In this document: positions 33,153 through 41,831 of the stretch, one piece after another | Layout: every line of letters begins with the position of its first letter | Position numbering within the stretch: the first letter of the stretch is position 1 | Origin: Nocardioides astragali | GTDB taxonomy: Bacteria; Actinomycetota; Actinomycetes; Propionibacteriales; Nocardioidaceae | Assembly: GCF_024436375.1 (NCBI RefSeq) | Contig: NZ_JAFMZM010000001.1 | Span: 124,001 to 188,000, forward strand | DNA length: 64,000 bases | Direction of reading: 5' to 3' | Translations under genes and position numbers: made by a program | The notes under the pieces: generated by a model | What the model saw: the letters and a program-made list of their open reading frames with translations, nothing else | The model's database searches: none | Told to the model about the DNA's origin: nothing

Positions 33153-34436
33153 TCAGCTGCCGGTGTTGATCATCCCGGCGCCGACCGTGACGCCAGTGGC
33201 CTCGTCGATCAGGATGAAGGAGCCCGTGGTCCGGTTCTTGGAGTAGGGGTCGCACAGCAGCGGCACCGTGGTGCGCAGCTGGACGCGACCGATCTCGTTG
33301 AGCCCGAGCTCGCCCGCCTCCTGGTCACGGTGCAGCGAGTTGACGTCGAGGCGGTACTGGATGTCCTTGACCATCGCGCGACCCGTGCGGGTGGTGTGCT
33401 TGATGGCGAGCTTCTGGCGCGGCCGCAGCGGCTCGTTGGTCATCCAGCAGACCATCGCGTCGATGTCCTGGCTGGGCTTCGGGGCGTTCTTCGGACGAGC
33501 GATCATGTCTCCGCGGGAGACGTCGACGTCGTCGTCGAGGTGGACCGTCACCGACATCGGCGGGAAGGCCTCGGCGACCTCGGTGTCGAACAGCTCGACC
33601 CTCGAGATGGTCGACGTCATGCCGCTGGGGAGCACCACGACCTCGTCGCCCTTCTTCAGCACACCGCCGGCCACCTGCCCGGCGTAGCCGCGGAAGTCGT
33701 GGTACTGGTCCGACTTCGGACGGATGACGTACTGGACCGGGAAGCGGGTGTCCACCAGGTCGCGGTCGGAGGCCACGTGCACGTGCTCGAGGTGGTGCAT
33801 GAGCGTCGGCCCGGAGTACCACGGCGTGTTCTCGGAGCGATTCACGACGTTGTCACCCTGGAGCGCCGAGATCGGGATGACCTCGAGGTCGGGGATGTTG
33901 AGCTTCGTCGCGAAGGTCGTGAACTCCTTGTGGATCTTCTCGTAGACCTCCTGCGACCAGTCGACGAGGTCCATCTTGTTGATCGCCAGCACCAGGTGGG
34001 GAACCCGCAGCAGCGACAGCAGGACGGCGTGCCGCCGCGACTGCTCGGTGAGACCCTGACGGGCATCGACCAGGACGAGGCCCAGGTCGGCGGTCGAGGC
34101 ACCGGTCACCATGTTGCGGGTGTACTGGATGTGCCCCGGGGTGTCGGCGATGATGAACTTGCGGGTGGGCGTCGCGAAGTAGCGATAGGCCACGTCGATG
34201 GTGATGCCCTGCTCGCGCTCGGAGCGCAGACCGTCGGTCAGCAGCGCCAGGTCGGTGTAGTCGTAGCCCTTGGACTGGCTGGTCGACTCCACGGCCTCGA
34301 GCTGGTCCTCGAAGATGGACTTGGAGTCGAGCAGCAGGCGACCGATGAGGGTCGACTTGCCGTCGTCGACGGACCCGGCGGTCGCGAACCGGAGCAGGTC
34401 CATCTCGTCGGGGTTGTGGGACTCGGTGCTGGCCAT
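33153..34436 (-). CDS. cysN: Sulfate adenylyltransferase subunit 1 (GTPase)
   Basis: A 427-aa EF-Tu-like GTPase that drives APS synthesis with CysD. G1 GSVDDGKST (about 21-29), switch/G2 region EREQGITIDVAYRYF, G3 DTPGH, G4 NKMDL and G5 SALQGDN are present, followed by two beta-barrel domains. There is no fused CysC domain. It overlaps cysD by one base (TGATG). Confidence 0.95.
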   Translation of the reverse strand: MASTESHNPDEMDLLRFATAGSVDDGKSTLIGRLLLDSKSIFEDQLEAVESTSQSKGYDYTDLALLTDGLRSEREQGITIDVAYRYFATPTRKFIIADTPGHIQYTRNMVTGASTADLGLVLVDARQGLTEQSRRHAVLLSLLRVPHLVLAINKMDLVDWSQEVYEKIHKEFTTFATKLNIPDLEVIPISALQGDNVVNRSENTPWYSGPTLMHHLEHVHVASDRDLVDTRFPVQYVIRPKSDQYHDFRGYAGQVAGGVLKKGDEVVVLPSGMTSTISRVELFDTEVAEAFPPMSVTVHLDDDVDVSRGDMIARPKNAPKPSQDIDAMVCWMTNEPLRPRQKLAIKHTTRTGRAMVKDIQYRLDVNSLHRDQEAGELGLNEIGRVQLRTTVPLLCDPYSKNRTTGSFILIDEATGVTVGAGMINTGS

Positions 34437-35350
34437 CAGAAGTAGCCTTCCTTCTTGCGGTCTTCCATGGCGGCTTCGGAGAACCGGTCGTCCCCGCGAG
34501 TGGCGCCGCGCTCGGTGACGCGGGCGATGGCGATCTCGTCGATGATGGCCGCGGTGTCGGTGGCGACGGACTCGACGCAGCCGGTCTGGGTGCGGTCACC
34601 CACCGTGCGGAACCGCACCATCTTGGTCTCGGCCTTCTCGCTGGCCTTCGGCTGGATCTCCGGGCCGATCGAGAGCAGCATGCCGTCGCGCTCGACGACC
34701 TCGCGCTCGTGCGCGAAGTAGATCGAGGGGATCTCGATCTTCTCGCGGTGGATGTAGTGCCAGATGTCGAGCTCGGTCCAGTTGGACAGCGGGAAGATCC
34801 GCATGTGCTCGCCGGCGTGGATGCGGCCGTTGTAGAGGCTCCACAGCTCGGGGCGCTGCATCTTGGGGTCCCACTGACCGAAGTCGTCGCGGTGGGAGTA
34901 GACGCGCTCCTTGGCGCGGGCCTTCTCCTCGTCGCGGCGGCCACCGCCGAAGGCGGCGGTGAAGCCGTTCTCCTCGATGGCGTTGAGCAGGGCGCCGATC
35001 TGCTGGCGGTTGCGGCTCGTCTTGCCGTCGTCCACGACGTGGCCGGCAGCGATCGCGTCCTCGACGGACGCGACGATCATGCGCGCGCCGAGTCGGTCGA
35101 CCCAGGAGTCGCGGGTGGTGAGCACCTCGTCGAAGTCAAGGCCGGTGTCGACCTGCAGCAACGGGAAGGGCAGCTTGGCCGGGAAGAACGCCTTCTCCGC
35201 GAGCCGGAGCATGACGATGGAGTCCTTGCCACCGGAGAACATCAGGACCGGCTTCTCGAACTCGGCGGCGACCTCACGGAAGATGTGGATCGACTCTGCC
35301 TCGAGCTGGTCCAGCTGACTCAGCTGGTAGTCGACGTGGGTGTTGGTCAT
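34436..35350 (-). CDS. cysD: Sulfate adenylyltransferase subunit 2
   Basis: A 304-aa PAPS-reductase-like ATP pyrophosphatase. The PP-loop is SGGKDSIVML (about residues 40-49), and AAFGGGRRDEEKARAKER and PLSNWTELDIW are the CysD signatures. Catalyses ATP plus sulfate to APS with CysN. Upstream intergenic space (102 bp) is shared with the divergent GH16 gene. The minus-strand CTAGAGAGG before the start is only a distant Shine-Dalgarno. Confidence 0.95.
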   Translation of the reverse strand: MTNTHVDYQLSQLDQLEAESIHIFREVAAEFEKPVLMFSGGKDSIVMLRLAEKAFFPAKLPFPLLQVDTGLDFDEVLTTRDSWVDRLGARMIVASVEDAIAAGHVVDDGKTSRNRQQIGALLNAIEENGFTAAFGGGRRDEEKARAKERVYSHRDDFGQWDPKMQRPELWSLYNGRIHAGEHMRIFPLSNWTELDIWHYIHREKIEIPSIYFAHEREVVERDGMLLSIGPEIQPKASEKAETKMVRFRTVGDRTQTGCVESVATDTAAIIDEIAIARVTERGATRGDDRFSEAAMEDRKKEGYF

Positions 35351-35452
35351 GGCGCAGCAGGGGCCTCTCTAGGGACAGCAGCCATCATCGTAGCGACGGG
35401 CGTCGCCACGGAGAATTCGCGCTCACGGGTCGGGTCGTACAGACTCGGGCCA

Positions 35453-36631
35453 ATGAGCCGCACCCCCCGACTCTCCGTCCGCTCACGACCGCGATCGGGT
35501 GTGTTGTCGGCGCCACTGTCCGCGCTCCTCACCGCGGTCCTCCTCACGGCCGGGTGCTCCTCCGCCGAGGAGTCCGGGCCTCCGTCGTACGACGCGAGCG
35601 ACGCCCTCGAGGTGCAGGTGCTGCCGCAGCTGGCCGCCACGGGTGAGGACCTCGAGGCCGCGGACGACGCCGCCTGGGTCGTCGAGGCGACGCTCGAGGA
35701 CGCCGAGGAAGGCACCACCGTCACCCTGCACGCCAAGACCGACGACGGCGCGTGGGAGGCGGTGTCCGAGGAGGAGACCGATGCGGACGGCGAGGTGGCC
35801 CTGGCCACCCGGGCCACCGGCGACCTGCACGTCGTGGTCGGTGAGGGCGAGGACGCGATCGGGGCGCAGGTGTCCACCGACGACGCTCCCGAGCCGAGCT
35901 TCACCGACGACTTCGACGAGGACTCCGTCGACGAGCCCGACGGCCCGTGGCACACGCGCGACCAGGGACACATCGGCGTACGCACGTGCTCCCGCGCGGA
36001 TCCGAGCGCCGCCGAGGTCACCGACGGGCGGCTCGTGCTGAGCGTGCTCGACGACCCGGACATGGGCGACTGCCAGCTCCCGGGGCGACGCAAGGAGTTC
36101 CCGTTCCGGCTGAACGGCCACGTCGGCACGGAGGGTGTCTACGGCTTCACCTACGGCTTCGCCGCCGCGCGCATCCGTACGCAGTCGGCCCGCGGCCAGC
36201 ACTCGGCCTTCTGGATGCAGGCGGTGGGCGGCCAGACCGCGGGCGGCGCCGAAAAGGGCGGCGCCGAGATCGACATCATGGAGTACTTCGGCGACGACCA
36301 CCCCGAAGGCGGCCTCACCAGCTTCACCTACTCGCTGGACAAGGACGGCAGCAAGCAGACCCAGGGTGGCTGGGTGCCCGACCTGGAGCAGTACGGCGAC
36401 GACTGGGCCGAGAAGTTCCACGTGTTCTCCGTGGAGTGGACGCCCGACGAGTACGTCTTCCGAATCGACGGCGAGGTCACCCACCGTCTCGAGGGCGAGA
36501 CCTCGGGCCGCGAGGAGTTCCTGATCCTCAGCCTGCTCTCGTCCGACTACGAGCTCCCCCGCTTCAACGGCAAGCTGCCGGAGAAGATGGAGGTCGACTG
36601 GTCGCGCGTGTGGGAGACCGGCCCGAACTGA
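35453..36631 (+). CDS. GH16-family lipoprotein glycosidase (paralogue 1)
   Basis: A 392-aa exported lipoprotein. Signal peptide ends in LLTAGC (Cys about 36). A small beta domain (ALEVQVLPQLAATGEDLE, residues 50-125) is followed by the GH16 jelly roll with catalytic motif EIDIMEYFG (two glutamates), FSVEWTPDEYVFRIDG, and the C-terminal MEVDWSRVWE. Likely cuts beta-1,3(4)-glucan or related polysaccharide at the cell surface. ATG 35453 is preferred: upstream sequence is inside the cysD opposite strand. A second copy follows 112 bp later. Confidence 0.87.
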   Translation: MSRTPRLSVRSRPRSGVLSAPLSALLTAVLLTAGCSSAEESGPPSYDASDALEVQVLPQLAATGEDLEAADDAAWVVEATLEDAEEGTTVTLHAKTDDGAWEAVSEEETDADGEVALATRATGDLHVVVGEGEDAIGAQVSTDDAPEPSFTDDFDEDSVDEPDGPWHTRDQGHIGVRTCSRADPSAAEVTDGRLVLSVLDDPDMGDCQLPGRRKEFPFRLNGHVGTEGVYGFTYGFAAARIRTQSARGQHSAFWMQAVGGQTAGGAEKGGAEIDIMEYFGDDHPEGGLTSFTYSLDKDGSKQTQGGWVPDLEQYGDDWAEKFHVFSVEWTPDEYVFRIDGEVTHRLEGETSGREEFLILSLLSSDYELPRFNGKLPEKMEVDWSRVWETGPN

Positions 36632-36743
36632 TCCGTAGGGGTGGCCCAACATCAAGTCGGATCGGAGATCGTCCGAAGTCGCCCGGGTCGCGCTGGTCCG
36701 GAACCTACCGTGGTGGCACTTCCCCACCCGAGCAAGGATCCCC

Positions 36744-37883
36744 ATGCCCCGTCGCTGTCTCACCGCACTGCTTGCTGCCGTCTCCACGGTGCTCCTCGTC
36801 CTCGCGGGCCCGGCCCATCTCTCGGGCATCGCTCGCGCGTCCGCCGCGCCACCCGCGCAGTCCGTGACGGTCCGGGTCCTGCCGCAGCTGGCGGCCACCG
36901 GCGTGTTGCCCGAGCCGGCCGCCTCCGCCCTCAGCACGGTGACCGCCACGTTCGCCCCCGTGGTTCCTGGCCGCGACGCCGTCCTCGAAGCCAAGAGCGG
37001 GAAGAAGTGGGCAGTCGTCGCGAGGTCCGCGCAGGACGCCGCGGGCCGCGTGGCGTTCAACGCGCCGTACCTCTACGGCGGCGCGCCGGCGACGTACCGC
37101 GTCGTGGCTCCCCGCACCAGCACGCACGCGCAGGCGACCTCGGCGGAGGGGCGGACCGACGCGTGGCGTGCGCCGATCTTCTCCGACGAGTTCTCGGGCT
37201 CCGCACTGGCCTCGCCGTGGGACCACCGCTACCAGGGCTACGACGTCCCGAGCCGGCGCTGCTCGCGCACCGACGCGTCCGCGACCAAGGTCAGCGGCGG
37301 CGTGCTCGCGCTCAGCGTCATCGACGACCTCGCTCGCGACGACCTCTGCACCTTCACCGCCGGCGGTGTGGAGCAGTCGACGTTCTACCGGCTCAACGGG
37401 CACGTCGGCACGCAGGGCCGGTTCGCCTACAAGTACGGCGTGGCCGCCGCTCGCATCCGGTTCCAGGACGCCCGCGGCCAGCACGGCGCGTTCTGGATGC
37501 AGCCCGCGGGCACGGGGTACGGCGCCGAGATCGACGTCGCGGAGTGGTTCGGCACCGGCTCGCAAGGACTCGTGAACGGCGTCTGGGACTACAGCTCCGG
37601 CACCCAGACCCGGGTCGCCGGGGGCGTGATGGCCGACCAGGCCGCGTACGGCTCCGACTGGGCCGGCACCTACCACGTCTTCTCGGTCGAGTGGACGCCC
37701 ACGGAGTACGTCTTCCGGATCGACGGACGAGAGGTGCTCCGGACGACGGCGGGTGTCGCCCAGACGGAGGAGTACCTGATCCTCAGCCTCCTCGTCGCGA
37801 ACTACGAGGCCAACAAGCTGCCCTCGCCCGAGTCGCTGCCGCAGACGATGAACGTCGATTGGGTGCGGGTCTGGCAGCGGTAG
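36744..37883 (+). CDS. GH16-family secreted glycosidase (paralogue 2)
   Basis: A 379-aa relative of the preceding gene, with a normal signal peptide (LLAAVSTVLLVLAGPAHLSG, cleavage near ASAA) and no lipobox. The same small N-terminal domain (RVLPQLAATGVLPE) precedes the GH16 domain with catalytic EIDVAEWFG and FSVEWTPTEYVFRIDG. The paralogues share order of domains along the full length, indicating tandem duplication followed by a change from anchored to soluble form. GCAAGGATCCCC precedes ATG. Confidence 0.87.
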   Translation: MPRRCLTALLAAVSTVLLVLAGPAHLSGIARASAAPPAQSVTVRVLPQLAATGVLPEPAASALSTVTATFAPVVPGRDAVLEAKSGKKWAVVARSAQDAAGRVAFNAPYLYGGAPATYRVVAPRTSTHAQATSAEGRTDAWRAPIFSDEFSGSALASPWDHRYQGYDVPSRRCSRTDASATKVSGGVLALSVIDDLARDDLCTFTAGGVEQSTFYRLNGHVGTQGRFAYKYGVAAARIRFQDARGQHGAFWMQPAGTGYGAEIDVAEWFGTGSQGLVNGVWDYSSGTQTRVAGGVMADQAAYGSDWAGTYHVFSVEWTPTEYVFRIDGREVLRTTAGVAQTEEYLILSLLVANYEANKLPSPESLPQTMNVDWVRVWQR

Positions 37884-37887
37884 GGGC

Positions 37888-38319
37888 TCAGCCGGGCGAG
37901 TCGAGGATCAGGGTGATCGGGCCGTCGTTCACGCTCTCCACCCTCATGTCAGCACCGAACCGACCGCGCTGGACGGCGGCGCCCAGCCGCTCCAGCTCGG
38001 CGCAGACCGCGTCGTACACCGGCTCGCTCACCGGCCCCGGCGCGGCGGCCTGCCACGTGGGCCGACGGCCCTTGCGCGCGTCGCCGTACAGCGTGAACTG
38101 GCTGACCACCAGCACCGGCGCCGCGACGTCGCTCGCGCTCTGCTCGCCGCGCAGGAGCCGCAGCTCCCAGACCTTGCGTGCGGTCCACGCCACCTCTGCC
38201 GGGCCGTCGTCGTGGGTGACGCCCAGATAGACCAGCAGCCCGGCCTGGTCGATCTGTCCGACCACCTCGCCGTCGACCAGGACGCTGGCGGAGAGGACCC
38301 GCTGGATGACCGCACGCAT
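37888..38319 (-). CDS. dtd: D-aminoacyl-tRNA deacylase
   Basis: A 143-aa DTD. Signature motifs: [15 protein letters not shown] (SQFTLxG, active-site) and the C-terminal [11 protein letters not shown] (gly-cis-Pro region). Hydrolyses D-aminoacyl-tRNAs and protects against Gly-tRNA(Ala). ATG at 38319 fits the conserved MRAVIQRV N-terminus; the longer frame upstream is not part of the family. Divergent from the BKACE gene with 17 bp between starts. Confidence 0.94.
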   Translation of the reverse strand: MRAVIQRVLSASVLVDGEVVGQIDQAGLLVYLGVTHDDGPAEVAWTARKVWELRLLRGEQSASDVAAPVLVVSQFTLYGDARKGRRPTWQAAAPGPVSEPVYDAVCAELERLGAAVQRGRFGADMRVESVNDGPITLILDSPG

Positions 38320-38336
38320 GGTGCAAGGATGCCGCC

Positions 38337-39173
38337 ATGCCTGCACCCGCCGCTGACGCACTCCTGATCACGGTCGCCCCCACCGGGGCCGAGACCGCCA
38401 AGGCCGACTGCCCGCAGCTGCCCACCACACCGGAGGAGATCGCGCGCACTGCCGCCGAGTGCGAGGCGGCCGGCGCGGCGATGATCCACCTCCACGTCCG
38501 TGACGACGACCACGCCCCGACCCTCGACCAGTCCCTCCTGCGCGAGTGGGTCGCCGCCGTGCGTTCCTCCTCGTCGCTGGTGGTGCAGCTCTCCACCGGG
38601 GGCTCGGTGCACGACCCGCTCGACGAGCGGTTGAGGGTGCTGGACGCGGAGCCGGACTCGTGCAGCCTCACGATGGGCACCACCAACTTCGGCGACGACG
38701 TCTTCCTCAACCCCTGGCCCTTCGTGAAGGACCTCTACCAGCTGGCCCTCGAGCGGGGCGTCGCGCCCGAGTTCGAGCTCTTCGACCTCGGCCAGGTCCA
38801 CGCCCTCGGCCGGCTGCTGCGGGAGTACGGCGTCCCGGCCGGCGGCAAGGTGCACGTCGACTTCGTGATGGGCGTCCCGGGTGGCATGCCGGGGACCGCC
38901 CCGGCGCTGGTCGCCGGCGTTGCCGCGCTCCCGCCGGAGGTCACGTCGTGGTCGGCCACCGGCATCGGCCGATCGACGCTCTCGGTCGCCTTGGCTTCCC
39001 TGTCGATGGGTGGCCACCTCCGGGTGGGCATGGAGGACGTGCTGACCATCAGCCGCGGCGTACCTGTCGAGTCCAACGCCCAGCTGGTCTCACGTGCCGT
39101 CGACCTGGGTCGGATCGCGCAACGCACGCCGATGGCGCCTGCCCAGTGCCGGGAGCTGCTTGGCCTGGGCTGA
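38337..39173 (+). CDS. BKACE-family beta-keto acid cleavage enzyme (DUF849)
   Basis: A 278-aa TIM-barrel protein. [31 protein letters not shown] at the start and [10 protein letters not shown] (zinc-binding histidines) are typical of 3-keto-5-aminohexanoate cleavage-type enzymes, which condense or cleave beta-keto acids with acetyl-Co[17 protein letters not shown] and [14 protein letters not shown] follow. Substrate cannot be assigned. The start overlaps the divergent dtd promoter region. Confidence 0.88.
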   Translation: MPAPAADALLITVAPTGAETAKADCPQLPTTPEEIARTAAECEAAGAAMIHLHVRDDDHAPTLDQSLLREWVAAVRSSSSLVVQLSTGGSVHDPLDERLRVLDAEPDSCSLTMGTTNFGDDVFLNPWPFVKDLYQLALERGVAPEFELFDLGQVHALGRLLREYGVPAGGKVHVDFVMGVPGGMPGTAPALVAGVAALPPEVTSWSATGIGRSTLSVALASLSMGGHLRVGMEDVLTISRGVPVESNAQLVSRAVDLGRIAQRTPMAPAQCRELLGLG

Positions 39174-39201
39174 GGGCCGATTTTCGTCCTGCTCGACGCC
39201 G

Positions 39202-39215
39202 ACACGCCGTACGGC
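39202..39215. repeat. Flanking repeat, left copy
   Basis: ACACGCCGTACGGC followed by a near match GCGACA; the same 14 nt occurs at 40184-40197 on the other side of the AbiEi-like gene. GCCGTACGGC inside it is palindromic. Confidence 0.5.
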
Positions 39216-39265
39216 ACCTGCGACACGCGGTCCAGGTGGCGGGTCTCCGCTCCGATGGGCCCCTG

Positions 39266-40105
39266 TCAGGCCGCCACTGGAAGTGCCATCGCGGCGCGCA
39301 CGGTGTCCACCACCAGGTGCGGCGCGAACATCACCTGCTCCCAGGTGAAGCGCAGCACGGTCCAGCCGCCGACGACGAGGGCGTTGTAGCGCTCGCAGTC
39401 GGTGTCGTGCTCGCGCCTGCCCGCGTGGAAGGCCCAGGAGTTGGCCTCGATGGCGAGTGCGCGGAAGGGCTCGGCCAGGTCGGGGTGGTAGGTCACGCCG
39501 CCGAGGGTCGTGGCCCACTGCGGGACAACGTCGATCCCGGCCTCCACGAGGATGGCCCGGAGCACGGACTCGAAGGGGTTGGCGGCGAGGGGCGACGCGT
39601 GCTCCAGCACCCGCCGGACGCGGGCCGGAGTGTCTGGGCGCAGGGCAGCCAGCAGGTCCTCGTGGATCAGGTCCTCGTGGCGCAGTGCGGAGTCGGCCAC
39701 CGCGAGTGCCTCGTCGAAGGGGAGCTCGCCTGCGCAGTCGAGGACCGTGCGCAGTCGCGAGGTCGCCCACCCGTCGCGATCGGCTCGCGGCAGGACGCCG
39801 CACACGAGCTCGCCGTCCACGGGTCGGTTGGGCTTCTGGACCGCGTACACCTGTGGGTAGCGCGCCGGCCACTTCGTCTCCCAGCCCCAGTGCGCAGCCG
39901 CGGACAGCAGCCGCAGGTGCCCTCCCACCAGTAGGGCCACCTCCCGTGCCTCGTCCGCCGTCGGGAGCGCATAGCGACCTCGGGAGACATGCACGACCCG
40001 CCGCGCCTCGACGGCCCGGCGCAAGCGCTTGCGGCTGGTCAGGGCGAGCACGTCGGCCGCCGAGGCGATCCCGCCCAGGCGGGTCAGAGCGGCGACAGCG
40101 TCCAT
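39266..40105 (-). CDS. AbiEi/DUF559-like protein (putative type IV antitoxin/nuclease fold)
   Basis: A 279-aa protein. The N-terminal winged helix (MDAVAALTRLGGIASAADVLALTSRKRLRRAVEAR, then VSRGRYALP) matches the AbiEi-type antitoxin domain. The C-terminal half (NPFESVLRAILVEAGIDVVPQW, YHPDLAEPFRALAIEANSWAFHAGRREHDTDCERYN, WTVLRFTWEQVM) follows the DUF559 Vsr-like nuclease pattern with D and E in place. No AbiEii partner toxin is adjacent. Similar architecture to the gene at 12508-13419. A GC-rich repeat lies on both sides. Confidence 0.78.
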   Translation of the reverse strand: MDAVAALTRLGGIASAADVLALTSRKRLRRAVEARRVVHVSRGRYALPTADEAREVALLVGGHLRLLSAAAHWGWETKWPARYPQVYAVQKPNRPVDGELVCGVLPRADRDGWATSRLRTVLDCAGELPFDEALAVADSALRHEDLIHEDLLAALRPDTPARVRRVLEHASPLAANPFESVLRAILVEAGIDVVPQWATTLGGVTYHPDLAEPFRALAIEANSWAFHAGRREHDTDCERYNALVVGGWTVLRFTWEQVMFAPHLVVDTVRAAMALPVAA

Positions 40106-40183
40106 GGCGCGGAAGTCTGGTCCGGCCGCCGCACTCGCGCGACCGGTCCTCCACAGGGGCCAATCTCGGGCGTCAACTGCCCA

Positions 40184-40197
40184 ACACGCCGTACGGC
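40184..40197. repeat. Flanking repeat, right copy
   Basis: ACACGCCGTACGGC, identical to 39202-39215 and followed by a similar GCGACAACGC stretch. Both copies in direct orientation around the AbiEi-like gene. Confidence 0.5.
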
Positions 40198-40251
40198 GTC
40201 CGCGACAACGCCGCGGTGTGCCGGATGGGGCCCGTCTTGTGGCCCTACGAC

Positions 40252-41256
40252 TCAGGGGCCGTCGACCTTCTTCATCCCGACCAGTCCCGGTCGGTAGGAG
40301 GGGTCCTCGAGCTGGGCGATGGTGGGGGAGCCGAACATCGGCAACCCCTGCGACTTGCGCAGGAAGCCCCAGACGACCGGCAGGACCAGCAGCACGGCGA
40401 GGCCGACGCCGGCGATGAGCATCGGGTGGGTCTCCTCCTTGCCGAGGGGAGCCCAGCCCGCCTTGTCGAGCAGCGCGACGCCGCTCATGGTCAGCACGAT
40501 GACGATGCCGCGCCGGATGAACGACTGCGGCACCCGGGGGGCGATGGCCGAGCCGATGAGCGTGCCGGGGACCGAGCCGAGGACCAGCGGGACGAGGATG
40601 CCCCAGTCGAGGCCGTAGAGGGCGATGTTGGAGATCGCGGCCGCGAGCACGAGCGGCACGGCCTGCACGAGGTCGGTGCCGACCAGCTTCACGGCCGACA
40701 GCCCCGGGTAGAGCATCAGCAGCGCGATCATGATCACCGACCCCGAGCCCACGCTGGTGATGCCCACCAACAGGCCGCCGAGCGCGCCCACCAGGAGTGT
40801 CGGGATCGGCCTGACGGGCGGCGCGTCGTCGGCCTGGGGACCGCCGCCGCGTACGCGGAGCAGGTTGACGTAGAGGCGCAGGGCGTACGTCGCCGCAGCG
40901 AGCAGCAGCGCAAAGCCGATGCAGAGCTTGAGGGTGTCGTCGATGTCCTCCGGGTCGACCACCCACGACACCAGGTAGGGTCCGAGCAGCGCCATCGGGA
41001 TCGACCCGATCATCAGCCACTTGGCGAGCTGCATGTTGGGGGATCCCTCGCGCTTGTGCACGATGGCCCCGCCGGTCTTGTAGACCGCCGCTGCCGTCAG
41101 GTCGGCGGTCACCACGGTGGCGGTCTCCCCGACACCGAGGAAGATGAGGGCGGGGGTCATCAGCGCGCCGCCGCCCATCCCGGTGAGGCCGACGACGATG
41201 CCGACGAGGAACCCCGCCGCGAGGATGGCGAAGAACGTCTCGGTGATGAGGTCCAT
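40252..41256 (-). CDS. TauE/SafE family sulfite/organosulfonate exporter
   Basis: A 334-aa membrane protein with eight to nine helices. The duplicated TauE signature VGLTGMGGGALMTPALIFLGV and VGITSVGSGSVIMIALLMLYP are visible. Family members export sulfite, sulfoacetate or related anions. The ATG at 41256 shares a base with the upstream phosphatase stop (TGATG); a TTG three bases earlier is also in frame. Placed behind APS kinase, so disposal of sulfite or import/export of sulfate-derived anions is inferred. Confidence 0.88.
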   Translation of the reverse strand: MDLITETFFAILAAGFLVGIVVGLTGMGGGALMTPALIFLGVGETATVVTADLTAAAVYKTGGAIVHKREGSPNMQLAKWLMIGSIPMALLGPYLVSWVVDPEDIDDTLKLCIGFALLLAAATYALRLYVNLLRVRGGGPQADDAPPVRPIPTLLVGALGGLLVGITSVGSGSVIMIALLMLYPGLSAVKLVGTDLVQAVPLVLAAAISNIALYGLDWGILVPLVLGSVPGTLIGSAIAPRVPQSFIRRGIVIVLTMSGVALLDKAGWAPLGKEETHPMLIAGVGLAVLLVLPVVWGFLRKSQGLPMFGSPTIAQLEDPSYRPGLVGMKKVDGP

Positions 41257-41831
41257 CAACCCTCTTCCTCGGTGGTGGTGGGCTCGGTCGTGGCGGCGTG
41301 GGATGCGGCCGACGAGCCTGTCAGACGCGGCACGATCGCGCTCAGCATGGCAGTGATTGTGCCGGTTGCCTCCGTGGCGGCTGCAATACCGCGCCGGTAG
41401 GGGTCGGCGACGTCGTGCTCCGGGGCGGAGGGCGTACGCCTCTCGCCGGCAGCGACGACGAGCTCACGACCGGTCAGGTCCGGGATCTCGGCGATCGACG
41501 CGGCGAACTGTCCCAGGGTGAAGACCCGGCGGTGGAGCTGCGGGAAGTCGTCGAGGATGTGCTGACGGTGGACCTGCTCGGCGGTGAGGACCAGGTCGGC
41601 GCCGGTCAGCGTCGCGGCGGTGAGGTGCCGGCTGCGGAACTCGTCGGAGACACCCGCGCGCAGCGTGGTGATCATGTCCGGGTTCATCGGCCGGCCGTTG
41701 CGGGCGTGGGTGCCGGCGCTGGCGAAGACCACCTGTGCGGAGCCTGCGAGGTCGCGGGCGATCAGCTCCATGGCCGGCGAGCGACAGATGTTGGCGGTGC
41801 ACACGAAGAGCACCGTGAGCGGCTCACCCAT
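41256..41831 (-). CDS. Low-molecular-weight protein-tyrosine-phosphatase-like protein
   Basis: A 191-aa protein with the P-loop VCTANICRSPAME (CxxxxxR-S, Cys about 13) and a C-terminal DVADPYRRG aspartate, the catalytic acid of LMW-PTPs. The C-terminal 40 residues are a low-complexity tail. Overlaps the cysC end by 8 bp. The role next to APS kinase is unclear; it could be a phosphatase for polysaccharide kinases such as the BY-kinase at the window end, or act in sulfate metabolism. Confidence 0.85.
   Translation of the reverse strand: MGEPLTVLFVCTANICRSPAMELIARDLAGSAQVVFASAGTHARNGRPMNPDMITTLRAGVSDEFRSRHLTAATLTGADLVLTAEQVHRQHILDDFPQLHRRVFTLGQFAASIAEIPDLTGRELVVAAGERRTPSAPEHDVADPYRRGIAAATEATGTITAMLSAIVPRLTGSSAASHAATTEPTTTEEEG

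Noticed and set aside
35347..35388. Leader peptide MMAAVPREAPAAP ending at the cysD start
   Set aside because: It contains no cysteine or sulfur codon signal, and its first ATG overlaps a possible -10; coincidence is more likely.
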